From assembly GCA_003168335.1 (NCBI GenBank), contig PMSM01000002.1, positions 248,001-312,000 on the forward strand: a stretch of 64,000 nt of DNA, read 5' to 3'. The position numbers and the translations under genes are program-made. This DNA comes from Blastocatellia bacterium. Lineage in GTDB: Bacteria > Acidobacteriota > Blastocatellia > Pyrinomonadales > Pyrinomonadaceae. This document shows positions 9,094 through 16,290 of the stretch, piece after piece. The notes under the pieces were generated by a model. That model was not told the DNA's origin. It saw only the letters and a program-made list of their open reading frames with translations, and did no database searches. Positions within the stretch are counted from its first letter, which is position 1. Every line of letters starts with the position of its first letter.

Positions 9094-10563
9094 TCAGCTT
9101 ACCGCCACTGCGGCGCCGGGGTAGCTGTCCCCGAGCTTTGCCGGATCACCTTCTGCCAAAGTGTTCACCAACTCCTGATGGAAATAGTCGTGGCGCGCGG
9201 CGACCGGCGGGGCGACGCGCTTGTTATACATCTGCCGCGATCGATCGATGTCTTCACGCAAACGATCATAAAGGTCGCCGTTGCTGCGCCCGTCCTTAAC
9301 TTTAGGCTCGTTGTAGAGTTTGATTTCAGAAACCAGCAGACGAGCAAACCGGCGAGCATCGTTGTGCAAGCGCCGCTCTTCTTCGCCGACGTCGATCGGT
9401 AAATCCGGTTCACTAACGCCATAGCGGCGAGCGCTTCCCAGCGGGGCCGCGTATTGCGTAGTAAAGCTCGGCGCGCCTGTTTCGATCGCCGGCGCCGCGG
9501 TTATCGGTTTGGGCGCGGAGGTTTCCGCGGCGGCTTCTTCAGGTCTTGCCAGGGGCTCAGGCTCTCGCTGGGCGGAAACTTCCTCAACCGCCGGCGCTGC
9601 GATGACTTCGGGAACACGCTCAGCCGTTGGGTCCGTCGAAACTTCCTCGACCACCGGTGCTGCGATGACTTCGGGAACATGCTCAGCCGTTGGTTCCGTC
9701 GAAACTTCCTCGACCACCGGGGCTGCGATGACTTCGGTAGTTTGCGGTTCGATCTCAGGTGTGTAGGCCGGCTCGGCAACGGCTGTTGGCGTCACCGCTT
9801 CAGGTTCGTCAGTCTGCGGCTCCGGCAGGGCGCGCGGCGCCGATGCCAGATTGACCGCCATCGCGGCAACTCGCGCCAGCAATTCAAGCGCGTCGACATT
9901 CACCGCGTTCGAATCGTGCGAAACTGAATCGGCGTAGAGGACCGCTACAACTTTCCCACGCACGACCAGAGGCACCGCTGCAACAGTCTGCGGGTCACCG
10001 CCAAGCTGATCGATCAAGAGACTATCTTCGGAATTTGATCCCGGTGCCCCGTTCCATGTCGAACGGGAGTGGGCCGCACGGCCCAGAAGCGTATCTGCGC
10101 TTAGCGGCAGAGAGACGCCGCCTATCAACTCGAAGTTGGCGGGATCGCCGGCTTCACACTCGCGCCAGCCTATTGCTTGTTCGTTCCTGATCACAAAGAG
10201 CGCGGCGCGCTCAGCGAACTGCGCGGCGCCCGTCAACAGTGAGCCAAGAATATCGGCGTGCGATTGTTGTCTTTCGATCTCCTCAACCGCGCGCTTGATG
10301 ACGGCGACCTCGCCTGAGCTTCGAGCGCGCTCCGGGCTGGCCCCGCTGAGTCTTTGCGATCGCGCCGTCTGCAAATGGGCGAAGATCGCGGCTGACAGTG
10401 GCGTTGCCGTTAAAGAATCGTTGGCCGAGCTTTCTCGCAGCCGCTTTAACGCCTCGTCAAAATCACTCTGCAGACGAGAAAGCTGTTCATCAATTGCGCC
10501 CAGACGCTTGCCGAGATAGCTCTCAATGGCTTGTTGCAGGCTGTTTTCTAATTCTTCGCTCAC
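9094..10563 (-). CDS. GAF-domain protein with repeat linker and conserved C-terminal domain
   Basis: A 489-residue cytoplasmic protein in four parts: a coiled coil (residues 1-110), a GAF-like sensor domain (about 110-250, including VAAVPLVVRGKVVAVLYADS), a low-complexity Pro/Glu/Val/Ala linker with three near-identical 21-residue repeats (core EVIAAPVVEEVS), and a C-terminal domain of about 85 residues (HNDARRFARLLVSEIKLY ... DIDRSRQMYNKR). I recall that C-terminal block from other acidobacterial regulators; this is memory, not a search. No output enzyme domain is present. The start is GTG at 10563, with GGAGG about 12 bases upstream. A terminator follows the gene. Function is unknown; a sensing or scaffolding role is plausible. 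Confidence 0.72.
   Translation of the reverse strand: MSEELENSLQQAIESYLGKRLGAIDEQLSRLQSDFDEALKRLRESSANDSLTATPLSAAIFAHLQTARSQRLSGASPERARSSGEVAVIKRAVEEIERQQSHADILGSLLTGAAQFAERAALFVIRNEQAIGWRECEAGDPANFELIGGVSLPLSADTLLGRAAHSRSTWNGAPGSNSEDSLLIDQLGGDPQTVAAVPLVVRGKVVAVLYADSVSHDSNAVNVDALELLARVAAMAVNLASAPRALPEPQTDEPEAVTPTAVAEPAYTPEIEPQTTEVIAAPVVEEVSTEPTAEHVPEVIAAPVVEEVSTDPTAERVPEVIAAPAVEEVSAQREPEPLARPEEAAAETSAPKPITAAPAIETGAPSFTTQYAAPLGSARRYGVSEPDLPIDVGEEERRLHNDARRFARLLVSEIKLYNEPKVKDGRSNGDLYDRLREDIDRSRQMYNKRVAPPVAARHDYFHQELVNTLAEGDPAKLGDSYPGAAVAVS
9572..9745 (-). repeat. 63-bp tandem repeat inside the GAF gene
   Basis: Three units spaced by 63 bp (for example CTGCGATGACTTCGG at 9598, 9661 and 9724) encode the 21-residue linker repeats. 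The first two are nearly identical and the third diverges. Being in frame, changes in copy number would alter linker length without a frameshift. Confidence 0.85.
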
Positions 10564-10725
10564 CGGACTTAGTGTCCTCCGATCAAATTATTGCTGCTCG
10601 ATTGGCGAGGGAGCAGGTTGTAACCCGGGAATCAAACAGCATCCGCGTGCCGTCAAATTGATTATGGAGGTCGCCGTGAAAGCGAGTCAAGAACTCTTTT
10701 TTGGTGGGTCGGGGACGTTGGTCTT

Positions 10726-10828
10726 ATCCACAGATTACGCAGATTTGACCAATCAGGGAATTAATAAGTGCGATGTATTCGCGCTAAGTCGCCGGCTTTT
10801 CTCTGTTTGCCCCGCGTAATCTGCGGAT
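10726..10828. repeat. REPIN-like inverted repeat
   Basis: ATCCACAGATTACGCAGATT at 10726 is answered by the near-complement CCCGCGTAATCTGCGGAT ending at 10828, about 65 bp apart. It fills most of the gap between the serine hydrolase stop and the GAF gene start. A partial relative of this arm lies near 53945. Confidence 0.65.
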
Positions 10829-10836
10829 CGGGTTGA

Positions 10837-12618
10837 TTACGAGGTGAAGGTGCGGTGAAACTCGACTCCGGAAAATGTCATCCGGGTGGCCCGTCCACGA
10901 ACGACCGGTCCGAAGCGCACACGCTCGGGCGACCAGTCTTCGGCACCCACGCGAAAATTGCCCTCGCCGAGCGCTGTCATGGGCGCGCCGTCAGCAGTCA
11001 GCTTGCCCTTACGCACAAAGATTCGCGTGCTCCCAAACCACGGGCTGTCGTTCCGGTAATGGCCCGCGAGTGCGTCCCACTCTTTTGGATAATCAAAGGT
11101 CTTCGGGCCGGTGTAGCGTTCGTTCGTGAACCAGCGCGGCCCGTGAAACGCTTCCACCACCGCGTTGCGTTCGCGGGCAAATTCCAGCGCGAACAAATCA
11201 TACGAAGGATGCTTGACGATAAAACGATCACCGCCCGCGCGTTCCAGCGCGACCTTCTGAGTGCCAACCGCCAGCCAGAGCTTGCCGTCTTCAGCCGCGA
11301 GCGTGAGCTTGGTTCCATCGGCGCTGGTGAACACTCCCGCGAAGTCCGCCGCATTCGGAACCTGGTCCGGCAGAGTTACCGTTGGCGGCGCAGCCGGCAA
11401 ATCCTTTCCGTCAATGGTCGCGCGCAAAAGATCCAGAGCGTATTTCGCGACGATGTTCGGGCGATAGCCAGCGAGATTGGCATTAACTGACGCGAACGCG
11501 CCGATGCCGCTGGTGACGTCAACGTGCATGGCCGAACTAAAAGCCACCATGCCGCCCGTGTGACGCAACAACGTGCGGCCTTCAACTTCGCTCACCCACA
11601 GACCATAGCCGTAACTGGCGTCTTCACCCCAGAATGGTGCTTTGATTGCGGGCGTTGTAAATAGTTTGAAACTCTCTTCGCCGACGATACGACCGCGATC
11701 TAAACCCTCCCTGACGATCGCGCTACTGCCCCGAACAACTCTGCCGCGATTGAGCAGCATGGCCAGGTACTTACCCATGTCTGTTGCCGTGGACGAAACG
11801 CTGCCTGCGCCTTCGCCAAATTCAACCCACGGTGCCTCAGCCAGCGTGCCGCGCAGCGGAAACGGGCGGTCGTCAAACATCGGCGCGTAGCCGATCGCCA
11901 TGCGCGGGCGAATGGCGTTGGTAATGACCGGCTCTGTCGCCGACATGCCGAGCGGATCGAGCACGCGCCGACGTAACACCGCGGCCAGCGGTTGCCGATC
12001 GATCGCTTCCAGCACGAGGCCGAGCAGGTCATAACCAACATTCGAGTAAGCAAAGTGTTCGCCCGGGGCAAAGCCGGTCCAGAGTGGCTGGTCCGGCCCG
12101 ATCAATTCCAGCGGCACGCCATCGGGTAATCCCGACGTGTGACTGAGCAGATGATGACCGGTGATGGGAGCATACTTTGAATCGATCTTCAGCCAGGGCA
12201 GGTAAGTCGTAATCGGCTGCCTCGGATCGAACTTGCCTTCTTCGCGCATCTGCATCAGCGCGAGCGCGACAAACGATTTCGAGATCGAGCCGATCTCGAA
12301 CAACGTGTCCGGCTGCACCTTTATGCCCGCTTTCATGTCAGCCAGACCGTAACTCGACGCGCGTAAGAAGCCATCACGCCGGGTCGCCAGGGCGAGAATC
12401 ATTCCCGGTGCGCCAATGTCGCGCAGGTGGGCGGCAATGAACTCATCCAAGCGCGCGACTGCAGGGGGCGAGAAGCCGATGTTCTGGGCAGAGACTTTCG
12501 CCGGCGTGAACGCAAACGCTTGCACCGTGCCGAGGTTCAGGCCCTTCCAGAGCGCGAGTCCGAAGCCTGCCCTAATCCCGCCGCCCAACAATTGCCTGCG
12601 GGTGATGCGTTGCGACAT
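10837..12618 (-). CDS. Tat-exported serine hydrolase (class C beta-lactamase family)
   Basis: The 593-residue enzyme starts with a twin-arginine signal (ITRRQLLGGG, hydrophobic core GFGLALWKGLNLG). The catalytic domain has the SxxK nucleophile SISK (Ser111, Lys114), a YSN motif around residue 200 (EHFAYSNVGYDLLG) and an HTGG triad near residue 355, as in class C beta-lactamases, DD-peptidases and esterases of PF00144. After about residue 410 there is a beta-rich C-terminal extension common in the Acidobacteria members. True beta-lactamase activity is not implied; most such proteins are peptidases or esterases. GGAG lies 7 bases before the ATG at 12618. Its upstream neighbours on the same strand are also exported proteins. 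Confidence 0.88.
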   Translation of the reverse strand: MSQRITRRQLLGGGIRAGFGLALWKGLNLGTVQAFAFTPAKVSAQNIGFSPPAVARLDEFIAAHLRDIGAPGMILALATRRDGFLRASSYGLADMKAGIKVQPDTLFEIGSISKSFVALALMQMREEGKFDPRQPITTYLPWLKIDSKYAPITGHHLLSHTSGLPDGVPLELIGPDQPLWTGFAPGEHFAYSNVGYDLLGLVLEAIDRQPLAAVLRRRVLDPLGMSATEPVITNAIRPRMAIGYAPMFDDRPFPLRGTLAEAPWVEFGEGAGSVSSTATDMGKYLAMLLNRGRVVRGSSAIVREGLDRGRIVGEESFKLFTTPAIKAPFWGEDASYGYGLWVSEVEGRTLLRHTGGMVAFSSAMHVDVTSGIGAFASVNANLAGYRPNIVAKYALDLLRATIDGKDLPAAPPTVTLPDQVPNAADFAGVFTSADGTKLTLAAEDGKLWLAVGTQKVALERAGGDRFIVKHPSYDLFALEFARERNAVVEAFHGPRWFTNERYTGPKTFDYPKEWDALAGHYRNDSPWFGSTRIFVRKGKLTADGAPMTALGEGNFRVGAEDWSPERVRFGPVVRGRATRMTFSGVEFHRTFTS

Positions 12619-12647
12619 TGGCTTTCTCCAACGGCGGATGTTTCAGC

Positions 12648-12681
12648 AAAAAGCGCCGTTCCCAATGACGGAGAACGGCGC
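12648..12681 (-). terminator. Rho-independent terminator
   Basis: GCGCCGTTC (12653-12661) and GAACGGCGC (12673-12681) form a nine-pair hairpin. On the minus strand it is followed by TTTTT (AAAAA at 12648-12652). It separates the small secreted protein gene from the serine hydrolase gene, so the two are probably separate transcription units. Confidence 0.75.
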
Positions 12682-12731
12682 CCGCATTTTGTCGTAATTT
12701 ACGTGGACTGACAATCAAAAAGATCGTTGCA

Positions 12732-13190
12732 TCAACGACCCTTGGGCTCGAGGATGACTTCGCGAGCCAGCCGGTCGCCAATTATTTCGCGAATCGCCAG
12801 ACGATCGTTATAGCCCTTCATCTGCGTCTCGTCGTTGCCGACCACTTTTTGCGCGACTGCCTCGGACTTATCCTCATTGGCTTCCATCGTCGCCAGGTTC
12901 TTGTACTCCGTCATCAGCATCAGGTTGAACTCGCCGGTCGTGTGGCCTTCTACCGACATCACTTTGTAAGAAAGAATGTTTCCATCTTTCTTTTGGGCCT
13001 CCTGCTCAGCCTTCCAACTTCCCGCCAGATAATTCATGTAGGCGGTGTCCATCCCCGGCTTAATCCTGATGAAAGAGATGTTCCACACCGTGCCGTTATG
13101 ATAGGGGCGATTAACCTGAGCATAAACCGAGATAGCAGCAATCATTAACACCACCGCAAACGAACCTATAGCTATACGTTTCATTTTCAT
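12732..13190 (-). CDS. Small secreted protein, NIPSNAP/ABM-like fold possible
   Basis: A 152-residue product from the ATG at 13190, which has GGAG five bases upstream; a longer frame from 13226 is not supported. It has a signal peptide (MKMKRIAIGSFAVVLMIAAISVYAQ). The mature part (GTVWNISFIRIKPGMDTAYMNY ... FNLMLMTEYKNLATM) has the strand-helix-strand pattern of dimeric alpha/beta-barrel proteins. The fold is a guess and I know no function. It sits between a PLP enzyme and a serine hydrolase, both also exported. Confidence 0.68.
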   Translation of the reverse strand: MKMKRIAIGSFAVVLMIAAISVYAQVNRPYHNGTVWNISFIRIKPGMDTAYMNYLAGSWKAEQEAQKKDGNILSYKVMSVEGHTTGEFNLMLMTEYKNLATMEANEDKSEAVAQKVVGNDETQMKGYNDRLAIREIIGDRLAREVILEPKGR

Positions 13191-13355
13191 TAAGTCTCCA
13201 TCCCGTACAAAATGGGGCCTGGGCAACGACGTACGGGATGCTCGCTGTCTTGAAGCCCTGAATGCGGCAGGTGAGTGTTGCCGAGGATTTTCGAATTGCT
13301 TATTGCGAGTGCAATCTATGAGAAACGCGCGGGGTGTGTCAATGGCGCCAAGGTT

Positions 13356-14672
13356 TCACGCTGCCGGCAATCCTTTTTGCGCGATCATCGCCATCACTTC
13401 ACAGAAACGATCCAGCTCTGGCAGCGTTGTGTAAAGATTCGGCGTAATGCGCAGGCCCTGAAACTCTTCGTGAACTATCGGCGTGGTGAAAATGTGGTGC
13501 TTGCTGAAGAGGTAGCCGCCAATCCTTCCCTGATCCAGCCCTTCGATTTGCACGTTTGCGATGGCGCACATCTGCGCCGGATCGAATGACGTGTTGAAGC
13601 GCACTTTTGGAATGTCTTTAAGTTTATCCATCCAGTAGCGCGACAGGTAACGCAGCCGCGCTTCCTTGCGTTTGCCGCCGATGCCGTTATGAAAAAGTAT
13701 TGCCTCGCCGATGGCCAGCTTCGGCGCGGCTGAATGCGTGCCGATCTCTTCGAACTTACGAATGTCAGTCTTTTGCTTTTCCTCGGCGGCAAACAGCGGC
13801 CAGACCTTCGCGATTTTTTCGCGCCTAATGTAAAGCAGACCCGTCCCTTTCGGCGCGTACAGCCATTTGTGCAGGCTGGTGCCGAAGTAATCGCAATCCA
13901 AATCCTCCTGTTTGAAGTAGAACTGCGCGAATGAATGCGCGCCGTCGACGATCGTCTCGACACCGTGGCGCCGCGCCATTTGACAGACCGCTTTGACTGG
14001 AGTGATTTGTCCGGTGAGGTTGATCTGATGCGCGATTTGAATCAGCCGTGTACGCGGGGTGATCGCTCTTTCAAAGGCCCCGGTAATCTCCTGAATATTT
14101 TTGGGCGGAATCGGAATCTTAATTAGGTTGAGCTTGATTCCTTCCCGTTGCTCACGCTGCCGGATGGTGGTGAGCATGCGGCCATAATCCTGGGTGGTCG
14201 TGAGGACCTCGTCGCCCGATTTCAGGTCCATACCGAGCAGCAGCGTCTCAAGGGATTCAGAGGCGTTACGTGTGATAGCAATCTCTTCGCGATCACAGCC
14301 GAACAGTTCCGCCAGGCCGGTGCGAATCGTTTCCGATTGCGGCTCGAGAATCTGCCACATGGTGTACGCGGTTGCGTCTTCCTGCTGCCAGATGTAGCGC
14401 ACCAGCGCTTCGGTGACGATGCGCGGGCTGGGCGAGACCCCGCCGTTGTTGAGGTTGATGATCCCGCGCGTGACCGTGAACGCCTGCTGGATTTCAAACC
14501 AGAAGTCTTCGTCCATGGCGACCTGCTCGGGCGTCAGATGCGCGACGCTCTTCGTGGCGGCTTGGATGTTCTTGAGCAGCGCGGCAACGCTCGATGACGA
14601 GAGCGCGGCGAGCCCGAGGCCTTTGCCGGTCAATGAAAGAAAGTTGCGGCGGTCGAGTGCGGGTGTTTTCAT
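13356..14672 (-). CDS. Tat-exported class V aminotransferase-fold PLP enzyme
   Basis: A 438-residue protein with a clear twin-arginine signal, RRNFLSLTGKGLGLAALS, then a class V aminotransferase fold of the isopenicillin-N-epimerase-like group: NLNNGGVSPSP near the start, AITRNASESLETLLLG, the aspartate in TIVDGAHSFAQ that contacts the PLP pyridine nitrogen, and the Schiff-base lysine in TSLHKWLYAPKG at about residue 270. It could be an epimerase, a cysteine-desulfurase-like lyase or an aminotransferase. Tat export fits a cofactor loaded before transport. Sulfur chemistry is hinted at by the CstB-like gene upstream on the same strand, but the two are 190 bp apart with a repeat element between them. 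Confidence 0.87.
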   Translation of the reverse strand: MKTPALDRRNFLSLTGKGLGLAALSSSSVAALLKNIQAATKSVAHLTPEQVAMDEDFWFEIQQAFTVTRGIINLNNGGVSPSPRIVTEALVRYIWQQEDATAYTMWQILEPQSETIRTGLAELFGCDREEIAITRNASESLETLLLGMDLKSGDEVLTTTQDYGRMLTTIRQREQREGIKLNLIKIPIPPKNIQEITGAFERAITPRTRLIQIAHQINLTGQITPVKAVCQMARRHGVETIVDGAHSFAQFYFKQEDLDCDYFGTSLHKWLYAPKGTGLLYIRREKIAKVWPLFAAEEKQKTDIRKFEEIGTHSAAPKLAIGEAILFHNGIGGKRKEARLRYLSRYWMDKLKDIPKVRFNTSFDPAQMCAIANVQIEGLDQGRIGGYLFSKHHIFTTPIVHEEFQGLRITPNLYTTLPELDRFCEVMAMIAQKGLPAA

Positions 14673-14728
14673 AGTCGGCCCTCGGAGTTGTGATTGAAAG
14701 AACCGGCGGAAGTTTGCGTCAAACTAGA

Positions 14729-14819
14729 GCTGGGACCGCGGACGTCCCGTCCGCTTCTGTCGCATCAATAATCTATTCGCGCTTCGCGCTCAATGCGGAC
14801 GAGACGTCGCGCTCCCAGC
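14729..14819. repeat. REPIN-like inverted repeat (GCTGGGA/TCCCAGC family)
   Basis: Outer arms GCTGGGA and TCCCAGC enclose internal hairpins (GCGGACGTCCCGTCCGC on the left, GCGGACGAGACGTCGCGC on the right) and a central CGCGCTTCGCGC palindrome. The same family occurs at 29875-30009, and a fragment appears to lie inside trpA. Confidence 0.8.
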
Positions 14820-14863
14820 AGCAAGAGGCGCCCGGCGGACGAGATGCCCGCGCTCTGCAGGTA

Positions 14864-16267
14864 TTAATGAACTTGCGCACGCGTCTCGACTTCATAACCC
14901 GCATCAATCCACGCCTTGGTGCCCCCGGTTACGTTGAGCAGATCATTGAAACCGAACTGCTGCAGGATACTGGTTCCAGCACTGGAGCGATAGCCTCCGG
15001 CGCAGATGACTGCCGTCTGCTTGTTTGGATTCAGGTTCAGATGGGGGAGCACCTCTCGCAATGTTGCCAGCGGTGAGTTGATCGCGTGCGGCGCGTGGCC
15101 ACTGTCGTGCTCACCCGGACGGCGCACATCGATAAGCTGAAGATCGGATCGAGTATCGGTCAGCTCTTTCAATTCGGCGACGGTGATTTGCTGAACGGCC
15201 GCCCGTTCGAGTCCGGCTTCCTGCCACGCGTTCATCCCGCCCGCCAAATAGCCCTGAACGTTTTCCAGACCCACGCGCGCCAGCCGCAGTTGAGCTTCTT
15301 CAATTCGCTCATCGTCGTCGGCCACGATCAGAATCGGCGAAGTCATAGGGATCAGAGAACCGGCCCACGACGCGAACTGACCGTCGAGCCCGATGTTCAG
15401 CGCGCCGGGAATATGGCCGGCGCCGAAATCGTTTGCATCGCGCACATCGAGAATCACACAACCCTGCGCCGCAAGTTTGCAGACTTCAGCGGGCGATAGC
15501 GCCGGGGCTGGCGGAAGGAGGGTCAGGGCTTCGGCGCCGGTGCGATTAATCTCTGCGTCTTTAGAAAAATAAGCCGGCGCTTCGGGCAGATCGGTGGTCA
15601 TCACACGGACGAACTCTTCTTTGGTCATCGGCTGAAGCGCGTAATTGACTTTGCGTTGCTCGCCTATCGTCGAAGAAGTTTCCGTGGAAAGATTCTTACC
15701 GCACATCGAGCCCGCGCCGTGCGCCGGATAAACTTCTACGGCATCATCAAGCCGCAAAAGCTTTGCGTGCAGACTGTCATACATCAACGCGGCCATCGTC
15801 TGTGGCGTGTACCCCTTTCCGCCGGCGAGATCGGGACGGCCTACATCGCCGATAAACAAAGTGTCGCCAGTCAGGACCCTCTGTGGTTGATCCGAAACTT
15901 CCGTGTCGATCACCAGCACACAGATGCCTTCCGGAGTGTGACCGGGAGTTTCCAGAAAACGCAGCTTCACTTTACCCACTGCCAGTTCATCGCCGTCTTT
16001 GACTGGGCGATGTGGAATCGTCGCTGCGGCTTGCTGGCCGAAAACGATTTCCGCGCCCGTGCGGGCGGCCAGCTCGCGATGCCCGCTGACAAAATCAGCA
16101 TGCAGATGAGTCTCGATTACGTACTTGATCTTCAATCCTGCGATTTCGGCCTCCTCGAGGTACTGGTCGACGTCGCGCTGCGGGTCGACGACGACGGCTT
16201 CACCATCTGAACCAATCAGATATGAAGCATGAGCGAGACAGTTGAGATAGAACTGCTTGAAGAACAT
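14864..16267 (-). CDS. CstB-like persulfide dioxygenase with two rhodanese domains
   Basis: A 467-residue fusion. Residues 1-240 are a metallo-beta-lactamase domain of the persulfide dioxygenase type, with HLHAD (His54, His56, Asp58), a further His63 and a distal ETPGHTPEG block. Then come a rhodanese domain that lacks a catalytic cysteine (VILDVRDANDFGAGH; the active loop reads ILIVADDDER) and a second rhodanese with the active loop CAGGYRSSAG. The order dioxygenase, pseudo-rhodanese, rhodanese is that of Staphylococcus CstB, which oxidises low-molecular-weight persulfides and yields thiosulfate. It starts 23 bp after the molybdopterin oxidoreductase gene, so one transcript is likely. Sulfide detoxification or thiosulfate metabolism is inferred. 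Confidence 0.87.
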   Translation of the reverse strand: MFFKQFYLNCLAHASYLIGSDGEAVVVDPQRDVDQYLEEAEIAGLKIKYVIETHLHADFVSGHRELAARTGAEIVFGQQAAATIPHRPVKDGDELAVGKVKLRFLETPGHTPEGICVLVIDTEVSDQPQRVLTGDTLFIGDVGRPDLAGGKGYTPQTMAALMYDSLHAKLLRLDDAVEVYPAHGAGSMCGKNLSTETSSTIGEQRKVNYALQPMTKEEFVRVMTTDLPEAPAYFSKDAEINRTGAEALTLLPPAPALSPAEVCKLAAQGCVILDVRDANDFGAGHIPGALNIGLDGQFASWAGSLIPMTSPILIVADDDERIEEAQLRLARVGLENVQGYLAGGMNAWQEAGLERAAVQQITVAELKELTDTRSDLQLIDVRRPGEHDSGHAPHAINSPLATLREVLPHLNLNPNKQTAVICAGGYRSSAGTSILQQFGFNDLLNVTGGTKAWIDAGYEVETRAQVH

Positions 16268-16290
16268 AGGTCAAATAGGCCCTATTAGTC

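Noticed and set aside
9454-9927. 157-residue plus-strand frame opposite the GAF gene
   Set aside because: It is antisense to the tandem-repeat linker and its apparent repeats are the complement of that coding repeat.
10837-12618. Antibiotic-resistance beta-lactamase
   Set aside because: The SxxK, YSN and HTGG motifs define the broad PF00144 fold, which is mostly esterases and peptidases; there is no AmpR neighbour and no reason to call resistance.
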